Positions 24,274 to 33,408 of a stretch of DNA of 50,673 nucleotides are shown here, piece after piece. A program made the position numbers and the translations under genes. The notes beneath the pieces were generated by a model. That model saw only the letters and a list, made by a program, of their open reading frames with translations, was not told the origin of the DNA and ran no database searches. Source of the DNA: Amycolatopsis bullii (GTDB lineage: Bacteria > Actinomycetota > Actinomycetes > Mycobacteriales > Pseudonocardiaceae); contig NZ_BNAW01000063.1 of the NCBI RefSeq assembly GCF_014654205.1, positions 1-50,673 of the forward strand, given 5' to 3'. Within the stretch, counting starts at the first letter, position 1, and the number at the start of each line of letters is the position of its first letter.

Positions 24274-25365
24274 CTAACGAGTCTCGATCGAGACGGCATC
24301 GGTTTCGCCGTCGGTCAAGAAGGCGGCCACCTCGCTTCCTTCGGCGGCGACCTCGCCGTGTTCGGCCTTCGTCAACCGCCGCAGGGGGCGCACCACGACC
24401 GTGGCCTGCGCCACCGTCCACGTCGCCGAAACCCGGCCGTCGACCAGCACCACCCGCTCGCCCGCGACCGAGAGCCCGCGGTGGGCGTCGTCGATGATGC
24501 GGGTGCGGTCGTCGTAGCCGAGGATCGCGTTGTCGAACGCCGGCAGGAACCGGACCGGCGCGGGCGTGTCCGGGTCGGGACGCGGTGCTTCGGGCACGTC
24601 GAGCAGCTCGCGCCCCCGCTCGTCGCGGAAGGTCACCAGTTCCCCGCGCACCGCCTTCACCGCGGCCGGCAGGCCGGTCAGGCCCGACCACGCGCGCAGG
24701 TCCGCCGTCGCCGCCGGGCCGTAGGCCGCGAGGTAGCGCCGCACCAGCGCCTGCCCGACGCCGTCGGCGGGGTCGAGCGGGTCGGCGTCGCGGCCGAGCC
24801 ACGCGGCCAGCGGGAGGTTCCGCACGCCCGCCTTGGTGCGCCACAGCCCGCGCGGCGGCAGCTGCACCGACGGGATGAGCGCCGCGATCAGCAGCTCGCC
24901 GAGCGGACGCGGCCCCGGATCGGGCCACCGGTCGGCGACCGCCCGCGCGAGCTCGCCCATCGACCGCGGCTCGCCGTCGGCGAGCACCGCCCGGCCCGCC
25001 GCGGCGAGCTCGGTGAAGTCCACGCCCTCGAGTTCACGGCGGTAGGTGGTGACGACCCGCTGCCGCAGCATGGAGTCGAAGCGGCTGCGCCACGCGAGGA
25101 CGTCGTCGGCGGTGAGCAGGTGCACGGTGCGGCGCATGAGGTGGGTGCGGACGACCCGCCGTCCGGTCAGCAGCGTGTCCAGCGCGGCCGGGTCGAACGC
25201 GCGCAGCCGTGACCACAGCCCGGTGAACGGCTCCTGTGGTTCCTGGGCCTGCAGGCCGCCGAGGTGGGCGACGGCGTCGAGAACGGGCAGGTCGGCGCGT
25301 TCCAGGAGCAGCTGACGGGCGAGGGTGGCGCGGTTCAGGGCCCGCGCGTCGAGGACGTGGTGCAC
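24274..25365 (-). CDS. Winged-helix DNA-binding protein, AlkZ-like (HTH_42)
   Basis: 363-aa protein of the HTH_42 family to which the DNA glycosylase AlkZ belongs. The family's catalytic QxQ motif is present (Q39-A-Q41 in LGGLQAQEP), and the tandem winged-helix layout is complete (RRTVHLLTADD, PLAAWLGRD, FLPAFDNAILGYDDR). AlkZ unhooks interstrand crosslinks made by azinomycin; other members are of unknown specificity, so a repair role is inferred. I chose GTG 25365, preceded by AAGGTGG, over GTG 25383. It follows the TetR gene by ~25 bp on the same strand. Confidence 0.85.
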   Translation of the reverse strand: MHHVLDARALNRATLARQLLLERADLPVLDAVAHLGGLQAQEPQEPFTGLWSRLRAFDPAALDTLLTGRRVVRTHLMRRTVHLLTADDVLAWRSRFDSMLRQRVVTTYRRELEGVDFTELAAAGRAVLADGEPRSMGELARAVADRWPDPGPRPLGELLIAALIPSVQLPPRGLWRTKAGVRNLPLAAWLGRDADPLDPADGVGQALVRRYLAAYGPAATADLRAWSGLTGLPAAVKAVRGELVTFRDERGRELLDVPEAPRPDPDTPAPVRFLPAFDNAILGYDDRTRIIDDAHRGLSVAGERVVLVDGRVSATWTVAQATVVVRPLRRLTKAEHGEVAAEGSEVAAFLTDGETDAVSIETR

Positions 25366-25390
25366 GAGACCACCTTGCCGCACATAGCGG

Positions 25391-26008
25391 TCAGATTGTG
25401 TCCGCTACTCCGAGCATGCGCAGGACCAGGCCGCCGTACTCCTTGCCCAGCGCGGCCGGCGTCTGGCGGGCGCGCTCGCTGTACCAGCGGGCGACGTCGA
25501 CGCCGAGCGAGAGCACGGCCCGGGCGGCGACGTGCGGGTCGGACACCGTGAACACGCCGCTGTCGACGCCCTCGGCGATCACCTCGCGCACGATCCGCTC
25601 GATCCGGCGCCGCAGCGCGGCGACCACCTCGAACTCCTGCTCGGGCAGCGCCTGCAGCTCGTACTGGACGACCCGGGCGACGGTGTGGCGCCGGGCGTGC
25701 CAGGCCACGAAGTCCTCGACGATCAGCCGGATCCGTTCGACGGGGTCGGCCTCCTTCGCGATGACGTTTTCGACCAGCGCGAGGGTCTGTTCGTGGCCGT
25801 ACCGGCTGATGGCGAACAGCAGCGCGGCCTTGGAGGGGAAGTGCACGTAGAGCGCGGCGGGCGACATCCCCGCGGCACCGGCGATGTCCCGCGTGGTGGT
25901 GGCGTGGTAGCCGCGCTGGGCGAACGCCTCCACCCCGGCCAGCATCAGCCGCCGGGCGGTCTCCGGCTGCACGTCCGGCCAGAGCTCGGCCGACAGCGAC
26001 ATCGTCAT
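25391..26008 (-). CDS. TetR-family regulator
   Basis: 205-aa TetR protein: HTH at residues 15-60 (ARRLMLAGVEAFAQRGYHATTTRDIAGAAGMSPAALYVHFPSK), then a helical effector domain. GGAGG lies 8 nt before the ATG. It is followed on the same strand by the AlkZ-like gene. A palindrome over its own -10 box (26072-26083) indicates autorepression. The ligand is unknown. Confidence 0.9.
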   Translation of the reverse strand: MTMSLSAELWPDVQPETARRLMLAGVEAFAQRGYHATTTRDIAGAAGMSPAALYVHFPSKAALLFAISRYGHEQTLALVENVIAKEADPVERIRLIVEDFVAWHARRHTVARVVQYELQALPEQEFEVVAALRRRIERIVREVIAEGVDSGVFTVSDPHVAARAVLSLGVDVARWYSERARQTPAALGKEYGGLVLRMLGVADTI

Positions 26009-26066
26009 CCGGTGGTCCTCCCGCTCGCGCCCGGGCGGTGGCCACGACGGCCGGCCCGGTCGTCCC

Positions 26067-26083
26067 ATTGTAAGCGGGCGCTT
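26067..26083 (-). promoter_or_regulatory. -10 box with overlapping TetR-type operator
   Basis: On the minus strand TACAAT (26067-26072) is a near-consensus -10 about 60 bp before the TetR start. It abuts AAGCG-GG-CGCTT (26072-26083), a 12-bp inverted repeat of typical TetR half-sites. Binding would block polymerase. Confidence 0.55.
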
Positions 26084-26099
26084 TGTCCTGCCGGCCGGA

Positions 26100-26963
26100 C
26101 TAGGGCACCAGGCTTGCCGCGGCGTCGAGGAAGGCGTCGATCAGGGGTGACCGGCGCGTCGCGAGCCAAGCCAGGGACACCTGGTTCGGCCCGATGTCTT
26201 CGACCGGGATGCCGAGGACGTCCGGGCGGGTGTAGAACGTCGCCGTCGACAACGGGATGACGCTGATTCCCGCCCCGGCGGCGACCAGTTCCAGTTTCTC
26301 TTCGACGCTGTGGATGCGCGGGACTTCGGGACGGTCGGGTTTGCGCAGTTCGAGTGCGATGTCCCGCCACTCCGGGACGGCGTCGGGGTCCTGCAGCAGG
26401 TGCTCGTCGGCGAGTTCGGCGACCGACACGGACTCCTTCCCGGCCAGCCGGTGCCCGGCGGGCACCATCACGACGCGGGGTTCGGTGAACAGCGGCCGCA
26501 CGGTCAGCCCGCGCTGGTCGGCCGGCAGCCTGATGATGCTGACGTCCACCCGGCCGTCGTGCAGGACCTCCACCTGGTCGTGCCAGCTGGTGCGCAGCAG
26601 CCGGACGCCGGCGTCCGGCCGCCGCCGGGCCAGCGCCCGGACCGCCGGGGTGACCACGATGCCCGGCATGAACCCGACCGTGAGCACCGGCTTCGCCTCG
26701 GCCGCGGCCGAGACCCGCCGGTGCACGGCTTCGGCCGCCGCCAGCAGGTCCCGGGCGTCGGCGAGGAGCTGTTCACCCGCCGCGGTGAGGACCGTGGTCC
26801 GGCGGTCGCGGACGAACAAGGGTGTCTTCAGCTCGTTCTCGAGGGCACGGATCTGGCGCGACAACGCCGGCTGGGCGATGTGCAGCCGCGCGGCGGCCCG
26901 CCCGAAGTGCAGCTCTTCGGCCACCGCGACGAAGTACCGCAGCTTCCGCAGGTCGAAGTCCAC
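26100..26963 (-). CDS. LysR-family regulator
   Basis: 287-aa LTTR: HTH in residues 1-60 (LRKLRYFVAVAEELHFGRAAARLHIAQPALSRQIRALENEL) and a periplasmic-binding-like effector domain (TVGFMPGIVVTPAVRALARRRP onward). I chose GTG 26963, with GGGAGG 9 nt upstream, because the fold starts there; upstream ATGs add unrelated residues. It is divergent from the epimerase gene across a perfect palindrome containing T-N11-A, the LysR-type signature, so it likely controls the epimerase-hydrolase operon. Confidence 0.9.
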   Translation of the reverse strand: MDFDLRKLRYFVAVAEELHFGRAAARLHIAQPALSRQIRALENELKTPLFVRDRRTTVLTAAGEQLLADARDLLAAAEAVHRRVSAAAEAKPVLTVGFMPGIVVTPAVRALARRRPDAGVRLLRTSWHDQVEVLHDGRVDVSIIRLPADQRGLTVRPLFTEPRVVMVPAGHRLAGKESVSVAELADEHLLQDPDAVPEWRDIALELRKPDRPEVPRIHSVEEKLELVAAGAGISVIPLSTATFYTRPDVLGIPVEDIGPNQVSLAWLATRRSPLIDAFLDAAASLVP

Positions 26964-27008
26964 CTCGGCGCACCTCCCGCTCCCGTCGCCGCCCATCATC
27001 GCAGTTTC

Positions 27009-27029
27009 GTGATGCCGTCGCGGCATCAC
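27009..27029. promoter_or_regulatory. LysR-type operator between lysR and epimerase genes
   Basis: GTGATGCCG (27009-27017), TCG, CGGCATCAC (27021-27029): 9-bp perfect arms around 3 nt. It contains T-N11-A (TGCCGTCGCGGCA), the LysR-family binding pattern, and lies 46 bp from the lysR start and 83 bp from the epimerase start. Confidence 0.65.
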
Positions 27030-27112
27030 AGCGCGCGGAACGGGTCTTGGACGCACCGCGGGGGCACCGGCCACCGTGGAGGAGGAACGAAAACACGGGT
27101 GAAGGGACAGTG

Positions 27113-27970
27113 ATGAAGATCTTCCTCACGGGCGGCTCGGGCTACATCGGCCGCGCGACGATCGGCGAGCTGGTCCGGCAGGGGCACACCGTCGAGGCGC
27201 TCGCGCGCAGCGAGCGCGCCGAGACCGCCGTGGTCGCCGCCGGCGCGAGCGCGGTCCGCGGTGGCCTGACCGACCTCGACGTGCTCAACCAGGCGGCGGC
27301 GCGGGCGGAAGCCGTGATCCACCTCGCCCAGGCCACCAGCGGCGAGGAGGACCTGGCGGCCGCCACCGCGATGCAGGACGGCGTCGGAGGCGGCACCTAC
27401 GTGCACACCGGCGGCAGCTGGGTCTACGGCGACACCGACGGGGTCCGGGACGAGAGCGCGCCGTGGAACCCGCCGGCGATCGTGGCCTGGCGGCGGGCCG
27501 TCGAAGACGCGGTGCTGGCCCGGGCCGCCGACGGCGGACGGCCCGTCATCGTCCAGCCCGGCCTCCTCTACGGCGGCGACAACCGCCTGATCGACATCTT
27601 CTTCGTCCAGCCGGGCAAGGAAAGCGGCGCGATCCCGTACCTCGGCGACGGCGGCAACCACTGGGCCCTGATCCACCTCGACGACCTCGCCCGGCTCTAC
27701 GTGGCGGCGCTGTCCGCGCCGGCGGGCTCGGTGTACCTCGGGGTGGGCGGGGTCAACCCGACGGCCAAGGAGGTCGCCGAGGCGTGCGCCCACGCCGCCG
27801 GGCTCGACGGGAAGACCGTTTCCCTGTCCCTGGACGAGGCCCGCGAGCGGATGGGCCCGATCGCCGACGCCTTCGCGCTCGACCAGCAGCTGACCTCGGC
27901 CAAGGCGCAGCGTGAGCTCGGGTGGGCCCCGGTGCACACCGACCCGCTGACCGAGTTCACCGCACGATGA
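27113..27970 (+). CDS. NAD(P)-dependent epimerase/dehydratase-like protein
   Basis: 285-aa extended/atypical SDR. The N-terminal Rossmann motif is GGSGYIGRA, a TGGSWVYGDTD segment follows near residue 100, and the second half has ALIHLDDLARLYVAAL and a typical NmrA/epimerase tail (AQRELGWAPVHTDPLTEF). The active-site YxxxK is not obvious, as in atypical NAD-binding members. Substrate unknown. Start ATG 27113 (GAAGGGA upstream). The stop overlaps the next ATG by 4 bases, so it forms a unit with two hydrolases. Confidence 0.85.
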   Translation: MKIFLTGGSGYIGRATIGELVRQGHTVEALARSERAETAVVAAGASAVRGGLTDLDVLNQAAARAEAVIHLAQATSGEEDLAAATAMQDGVGGGTYVHTGGSWVYGDTDGVRDESAPWNPPAIVAWRRAVEDAVLARAADGGRPVIVQPGLLYGGDNRLIDIFFVQPGKESGAIPYLGDGGNHWALIHLDDLARLYVAALSAPAGSVYLGVGGVNPTAKEVAEACAHAAGLDGKTVSLSLDEARERMGPIADAFALDQQLTSAKAQRELGWAPVHTDPLTEFTAR

Positions 27971-28629
27971 ACCAGCAACCGGGAATGGACCGCGAGGCCG
28001 TGCTGTGGTCCGAAGAGGAGCGTGTTCGCGGATCACGGCCGCTGCTGGTGATGCTGCACGGCTGGAGCTACGACGAGACGCACCTGTACCGGCTGATCAC
28101 CCCGCGCCTGCCGGACGAGGTCGTGGTCGCCTCGGTGCGGGCGCGGATTCCCGAAGCCGGTGGGTACGCGTGGTTCCCCAGTGCGGGCAACCCGATCGGT
28201 GATCCTCGGCCGGCGGTGGCGAACGCGGCGGCGCTGGACGTGCTCTCGTGGCTGGAGACCGTCGAGGCACCGTCGATCGGGCTGCTCGGCTTTTCGCAAG
28301 GCGCAGCGATGGTGCACCAGCTCATGCGGCTGGCGCCGCACCGGTTCGCCTACTGCGTGAACCTGGCGGGGTTCGTCGTGCGGGACGAGCAGCCCGGCGA
28401 CGCATCGCTGAGCGTCACGCGGCCGCCCGTCTACTGGGGACGCGGGCGGGAGGACCGGGTCATCCCGGCCGGGGCGCTCGTCCGGACCGAACGGTGGCTC
28501 GCTCGCCACGCCACCGCCGAGGTGCGAGTCCACTCCGGACTCGGGCACGACGTCCGCGGGCGGGAGATCGACGACGTCGCCGGCTTCGTGGGCAAGCAAA
28601 TCCGTCAACGGGTTCCCGAGGAGAAATGA
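27967..28629 (+). CDS. Alpha/beta hydrolase, carboxylesterase/phospholipase type
   Basis: 220-aa hydrolase related to small carboxylesterases (LYPLA-like). The nucleophile elbow is G-F-S-Q-G (LLGFSQGAAM), the oxyanion region LLVMLHGWSYDE, the acid lies in GREDRVIPA, and the catalytic His in SGLGHDVRG. No signal peptide, so cytoplasmic. It overlaps the epimerase stop (ATGA), and its own stop overlaps the first ATG of the following hydrolase. Substrate unknown. Confidence 0.87.
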   Translation: MNQQPGMDREAVLWSEEERVRGSRPLLVMLHGWSYDETHLYRLITPRLPDEVVVASVRARIPEAGGYAWFPSAGNPIGDPRPAVANAAALDVLSWLETVEAPSIGLLGFSQGAAMVHQLMRLAPHRFAYCVNLAGFVVRDEQPGDASLSVTRPPVYWGRGREDRVIPAGALVRTERWLARHATAEVRVHSGLGHDVRGREIDDVAGFVGKQIRQRVPEEK

Positions 28630-29533
28630 TGCGTCACGACATCGAATTCGATGCCGAAGGAGCGTTGCTGCGAGGGTGGTTCTACGAGGCCGAAGGGACC
28701 ACGGAGCCGGCGCCGTGTGTGGTGATGGCCCACGGCTGGAGCTCGACGCGGCGGATGTACCTCGACCGGTTCGCGGAGGTGTTCGCCGCGGCCGGGCTGG
28801 CCGTGCTGGTGTACGACAACCGCGGCTGGGGCGACTCCGAGCCGGCGCCGGGACAGCCGCGGCACGAGATCGACCCGTGGGTTCAGGTCGGCGACTACCG
28901 GCACGCCATCACCTGCGCCCAGAACCGGTCCGAAGTGGACCCTGAGCGCATCGGCGTGTGGGGAACCAGCTTCTCGGGCGCGCACGCCTACGTCGTCGCG
29001 GCGATGGACCGGCGGGTGAAGGCCGTGGTCACCCAGGCACCGTTCATCAGCGGCCGGGCGACCTACGCCAACCTGGCCCGGGTGGACAACCAGGTCGTCG
29101 GCCCGGACGTGTTCACGGCCGACCGCCGGGCCCGTGCCCGGGGTGCGGCCGCCGCGATCATCCCGGTGATCGGGACCGGCCCCGGCCGGCTGGTGGGGCT
29201 GCCGACCCGCGACTCCCACGCGTGGTTCAGCAGGGCGCGGGAAGAGCTCGATCCCGGCTGGCCCAACGAAGTGACGCTGCGCAGCTTGGACAACTACTAC
29301 TGCTACGAGCCGGCGAAGTACCTGCCGGAGGTCACGCCGACACCGCTGTTGATGATCGTCGGCAGCGAAGACGGCCTGACCGGCGGCAACCTCGCGGCCG
29401 TCGCCTACACGAGCGCGGCGGGCCGAAGGACATCGTCTTCCTGCCCGGTGGTCACTTCGACGCCTACACCGGCGAGGGCTTCGCCGTGGCCTCGCAGGCG
29501 GCGCGCGACTGGTTCGTGCGGCACCTGTCGTAG
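28629..29533 (+). pseudogene. Alpha/beta hydrolase with C-terminal frameshift
   Basis: The frame from ATG 28629 (GAGGAG 5 nt upstream; an ATG at 28626 is the alternative) reads a full hydrolase up to AVAYTSAAG: oxyanion HGWSSTRRMY, nucleophile G-T-S-F-S-G, acid GSEDGLT. Near 29410-29420 the homologous frame changes by one base. The other frame continues PKDIVFLPGGHFDAYTGEGF ... ARDWFVRHLS and stops at 29533, which restores the catalytic His (GGH) and a normal C-terminus. In the uninterrupted frame the tail is Arg/Pro/Ser-rich nonsense to 29645. One base appears missing: true inactivation or a sequencing error. Third gene of the epimerase operon. Confidence 0.8.
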
Positions 29534-29700
29534 CCGATCGCCGCGACGCCGTGCCGATGGTTTTCCGGCCGCCGGATGGTCCGGAATGGACGGTTTGCCC
29601 GCTCCGTGCGGCAACCGGCGGTGGGTACGGCCCACCGGAGGCTAGGCTGGCGTTCCGACGAACAGGGCCGGTCCGCGGCCGTGCACGAGGAGGTGCCGCC

Positions 29701-30417
29701 ATGCCGGCCGATGGGGCCGCGGCCCGGAGCCGCCATCCCCGCCACCAGCGCCGCGGGGAGGCCCGGCTGCCGGCCGCCGTCGCGACGCTCGTGGCCATCG
29801 CGCTCTACCTGGCGCTGCCGGAACAGCTCCTCGTCGTTCCGCGGTTCGTGGTGCCCGCGCTGGAGATCGTGCTCCTGATCCCGCTGGTCGCGCTCAACCC
29901 GCGGCGGGTCACCCGGCAGACCAGGGCCTCCCGGGTGCTGTCCCTGACGCTCGTCGTGGTCATCGGCATCACCAACCTGGGCGCCCTGGCGCTGCTCGTC
30001 CACGACCTGGTCGCCGGCGCGGCCGACAGCGGTCAGGCCCTGCTGCTGGGGGCGCTGCAGGTGTGGCTGACCAACGTGATCGCCTTCGGTCTCGCCTACT
30101 GGGAGCTGGATCGTGGCGGCCCGGTCAAGCGCACCCAGGCCGGCCGAGCCGACCTGCCGCCGGCCGACTTCCGGTTCTCCCAGGACGAGAACGCCGACAC
30201 CGTCGTGGAAGTCGCCGAGGGCTCCAGCGTCAAGTCCGACTGGGTGCCGACGCTGCTGGACTACCTGTACGTGTCGGTGACCAACTCGACGGCGTTCAGT
30301 CCCACGGACACGATGCCGTTGTCGTCGCGGGCGAAGGTGCTGATGGCGGTGCAGAGCGTCGCGGCGCTGCTGACGTCGTTGCTCGTCATCGCCCGTGCGG
30401 TCAGCGTGCTGAAATAG
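29701..30417 (+). CDS. Four-helix membrane protein, DUF1345-like
   Basis: 238-aa integral membrane protein. Hydrophobic segments lie at about 25-45, 48-65, 80-108, 113-135 and 210-235. Between the last two is a polar loop ending YLYVSVTNSTAFSPTDTMPLS, whose T-x-x-TAFSPTD pattern recalls the channel-like loop of DUF1345 proteins. I recognise the fold only loosely. GAGGAGG stands 7 nt before the ATG. It stands alone on the plus strand, 167 bp after the frameshifted hydrolase; that gap holds no gene that I can see. Confidence 0.75.
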   Translation: MPADGAAARSRHPRHQRRGEARLPAAVATLVAIALYLALPEQLLVVPRFVVPALEIVLLIPLVALNPRRVTRQTRASRVLSLTLVVVIGITNLGALALLVHDLVAGAADSGQALLLGALQVWLTNVIAFGLAYWELDRGGPVKRTQAGRADLPPADFRFSQDENADTVVEVAEGSSVKSDWVPTLLDYLYVSVTNSTAFSPTDTMPLSSRAKVLMAVQSVAALLTSLLVIARAVSVLK

Positions 30418-30535
30418 GGCTCCTTCCGTACCGCGCCGCGGTCAACCCACGGGTGGACGCCCACTTCAATCCGGAGCTTGAGGATTCCGGCGGCCTGCCG
30501 CCCTAGCGTTCCCGGCAGGGACCGGAGGGGGAGAC

Positions 30536-32449
30536 ATGGCGGTGACGGCCGAGGGGCGGACCGAGCGGACCGGGCGGGGCGAGCGGATCGCGGTGGCGGC
30601 GATCGCGGCCGTTGCCGCTGTGGTGTGGGGCTGGGCCCTGTGGAGCCGCCCGCTGCAGCCGTACTACGCGGCGGCCGTGCATTCGATGTCGCACAACGCC
30701 ACGGCGTTCTTCTTCGCGGGCTTCGACCCGGCGGGCGTCGTCACGGTCGACAAACCGCCGCTCGCCTTCTGGACGCAGGCGCTCGGCGTGGCCGTCTTCG
30801 GGTTCCACCCGTGGGCGATCGCGCTGGTCCAGGTCGTCGAGGGCGTGGCGGCCGTGCTCGTGCTGCATCGGGTGGTGCGCCGCTGGGCCGGCGCGCGGAC
30901 CGCGCTGCTCGCCGCGGCGTTCTTCGCGCTGACGCCGATCACCGCGGCGATCAACCGCGACAACCTGCCGGACACGCTTTTGGTGCTCCTCCTGCTGCTC
31001 GCCGCCTACAGCGTCACCCGGGCGATCGACAACGCCCGGTGGCTGGTGTGGGCAGGTGTCTTCGTCGGACTGGGTTTCCTCACGAAGATGCTCGCCGCGT
31101 GGATCGTGCTCCCGGGCCTCGCGTCGGCGTACTTCGTCGCGGCGCCCGGCTCACGCGGCCGGAGGCTGGCCCGGCTCGGCGTGGCCGGCGCGGTGACGCT
31201 TTTCGTGTCGCTGGCGTGGACCCTCGCCGTCACCGCCTGGCCCGGCGCCAAGCCGTTCGTCGGCAGCACCACGGACGGCTCGGTGTGGCAGCTGGCCTTC
31301 GGCTACAACGGCGTGACGCGGCTGCTCGGCGGCACGACCGGCGTCGGCGGCGGCTACAGCGCCACGGCCGGCGCGGCGCTCGGCGGCGACCCCGGACCGC
31401 TGCGGCTGTTCGACGCGGAGGTCGGCGGACAGATCGCCTGGCTGCTGCCGCTCGCCGTGGCGTCCTTGGCCGTCGCCGCGTGCCGCGCTCGCGGGGCCGC
31501 ACCGCGGACGAAGGCGGGCTGGGTGCTGTGGGGTGGCTGGCTGCTCGCCGGCGCCACGGTCTTCTCGGTCACCGGCGGCATCTTCCACGCCTACTACACC
31601 GCCGAACTGGCTCCGGCCGTCGCGGCGCTCGCCGCCGCGGGGCTGGTCACGGCTTCGAGCTGGTCCCGCGGCCGGGCCCGGTTCGTCCTGCCGGCCGCGG
31701 TGGTGGCGACGGCGGTGCTCGCCTACGTCCTGCTCGACCGGACGCCGGACTGGCTGCCGTGGCTGCGGTACACCGTGCTGGTCCTGGCGTTTCTCGTGGT
31801 CGTCGCGGCGCTGGTGCGGGCTTCCCGCGTCGCGGCGGCGATCGGCTTGGTCGCCGTCGTGGCCGGACCCGCGGCCTTCGTCGCCGACACCGCGGTGCGG
31901 CCGGGCAGCGTCCTGGAGAGCGCCGACCCGGTCGCCGGGCCGTCCTCGGCGGCCGCGCCGCACACCGTCTTCAGCGTCAGCACCGATGCGGGCGCCGCGG
32001 CCGGGTACGTCCGGTTCATCGACAACGCGTACCGGCTCAGCCCCGGTCAGCGCCAGGTGCTCGCGTTCGCGCAGACGTCGTCCACCGAAATCACCCTGGC
32101 CGTCGAGGGCGGTACGTATGGCGCGGACCCGTTCGTGCTGAACACCGAGGCGCGCGTCGCGCCGCTCGGCGGCTACCTCGGCTTCGACCCGGCGCCGCCG
32201 GCCGCGGAGCTTCCGCAGTGGGTCGCGGCCGGGAAGCTGCGGTTCGTGCTGCTGCCGCAGGTGTTCGTCGACATCGCCCGCGCCGGGGCGAAGCGGACCA
32301 CCGCGGCGGCGGCCGACGCGGGGGAACTGCCCCGGCGGGTCGCCTGGGAGGCGAAGCACTGCCGTCCGGTGCCGCCCGCCCGGATCGGCCCGGACGCGGC
32401 CACGGCCGGGGTGCTGTTCGACTGTGGCGTCGGGCCGTCGCACGGCTGA
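30536..32449 (+). CDS. GT39-type (ArnT/PMT-like) membrane glycosyltransferase
   Basis: 637-aa polytopic protein with about 11 hydrophobic helices and a ~150-residue C-terminal extracytoplasmic domain. The N-terminal LQPYYAAAVHSMSHNATAFFF and FDPAGVVTVDKPPLAFWTQAL carry the Asp of the GT39/PMT_2 family; HAYYTAELAPAVAALAA is the usual late helix. Such enzymes move a sugar from a polyprenyl-phosphate donor to a lipid, protein or glycan outside the membrane. Close homologues in actinobacteria are YkcA/B-like with unknown acceptors. A GGAGGGGGAG ribosome site precedes the ATG. Confidence 0.88.
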   Translation: MAVTAEGRTERTGRGERIAVAAIAAVAAVVWGWALWSRPLQPYYAAAVHSMSHNATAFFFAGFDPAGVVTVDKPPLAFWTQALGVAVFGFHPWAIALVQVVEGVAAVLVLHRVVRRWAGARTALLAAAFFALTPITAAINRDNLPDTLLVLLLLLAAYSVTRAIDNARWLVWAGVFVGLGFLTKMLAAWIVLPGLASAYFVAAPGSRGRRLARLGVAGAVTLFVSLAWTLAVTAWPGAKPFVGSTTDGSVWQLAFGYNGVTRLLGGTTGVGGGYSATAGAALGGDPGPLRLFDAEVGGQIAWLLPLAVASLAVAACRARGAAPRTKAGWVLWGGWLLAGATVFSVTGGIFHAYYTAELAPAVAALAAAGLVTASSWSRGRARFVLPAAVVATAVLAYVLLDRTPDWLPWLRYTVLVLAFLVVVAALVRASRVAAAIGLVAVVAGPAAFVADTAVRPGSVLESADPVAGPSSAAAPHTVFSVSTDAGAAAGYVRFIDNAYRLSPGQRQVLAFAQTSSTEITLAVEGGTYGADPFVLNTEARVAPLGGYLGFDPAPPAAELPQWVAAGKLRFVLLPQVFVDIARAGAKRTTAAAADAGELPRRVAWEAKHCRPVPPARIGPDAATAGVLFDCGVGPSHG

Positions 32450-32571
32450 GCTTGCCCACGACGGTGGCTCCGCGGCAGGAGCGGACACACATACCGCAGC
32501 CGACCGCCGGAGCGGCGGCGGCCGCTCCACCAAGCGTGATCGGCGTGGCCGGGTGTCCTTCCGCGTGGCGC

Positions 32572-32598
32572 GTGGCCCCGGCTCCGAGCCGGGGCCAC
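32572..32598. terminator. Perfect 11-bp hairpin between convergent genes
   Basis: GTGGCCCCGGC and GCCGGGGCCAC enclose TCCGA. It sits between the GT39 gene (plus) and the SDR remnant (minus) and can serve both directions. Confidence 0.75.
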
Positions 32599-32623
32599 GG
32601 GCGCGGTGGCGCTGGTGCGCCGC

Positions 32624-33400
32624 TCACGAGCATCCGGCGGTGTCGAGGTCCGCGGCGACGTGGGCGAGCTTGGCGCGCATCCGGGCGATCGCGTCGCGAC
32701 CTATCGGCAGCCGCAGCGGCGGGTCTGCCAGCTCGGTGACGGCCCGGATCGCCGCGGCGGCCGCGGCGGGATCGCCGGCGGGATCGTCGTCTTCCTCGCC
32801 GCCGTAGGTCGGCAAGGTGGACGCGTAGTCGTCGATCGGGTGCGCCACCTGGCCGGAGCCGGCCGTGGCGAAACCGGTGGCCAGCACCCCGGGCTCGACG
32901 ATGGTGACCTTGACGCCGAACGGCGCCAGCTCCTCGTGCATCGCCTCGTGCAGTGCCTCGAGCGCGAACTTGCTGGCCGCGTACGCGCCGAACCGAGCCC
33001 CGGCGGAGAAACCGCCCATCGAACTGATCGCCAGCAGGTGGCCGGTGCGCTGGCGGCGCATGACGGGCAGGACCGCCCGCGTCACCGACAGCACCGCGAA
33101 CACGTTGGTGTCGAACACGGCTCGCGCCTCCTCGGGCGTGGTCTCCTCGACCGCTCCGAACAGCCCGCGACCGGCGTTGTTGACCAGCACGTCGATCCGC
33201 CCGAACCGGTCGACGGCCGCCGCTGCCACGTGCTGGGCCCGGTGTTCGTCGGTCACGTCCAGCGGCAGCGCGAGCAGCCGCTGCCCGTGCCCCTCGAGCG
33301 CCGCCGCGACCCGCTCCGGGTTTCGCGCGGTCGCCACCACCGCATCGCCCGCGGCCAGCGCCTGCCGCGCGATCTCCAAGCCGAACCCGCGAGACGTCCC
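32624..33400 (-). pseudogene. Short-chain dehydrogenase lacking its start
   Basis: The body is a complete classical SDR: G-T-S-R-G-F-G at the 5' edge (33400-33380), NNAGRGLFG, the catalytic Ser in LAISSMGG, Tyr-Lys in AYAASKFAL, and EPGVLATGF. The first ~8 residues of the family (Met, beta strand, T of TG-x-x-x-G-x-G) are missing. Upstream the frame reads non-homologous Arg/Ala residues with no ATG/GTG/TTG. The only in-frame start is TTG 33379, after the cofactor loop, which would give an inactive protein. The homologous parts of this gene and of the divergent TetR gene are 8 bp apart, so their shared promoter and this start appear deleted. Confidence 0.7.
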
Positions 33401-33408
33401 GGGGCGGA

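Noticed and set aside
28629..29533. Programmed -1 frameshifting in the hydrolase gene
   Set aside because: No slippery heptamer or downstream pseudoknot was seen at 29405-29420; a lost base is simpler.
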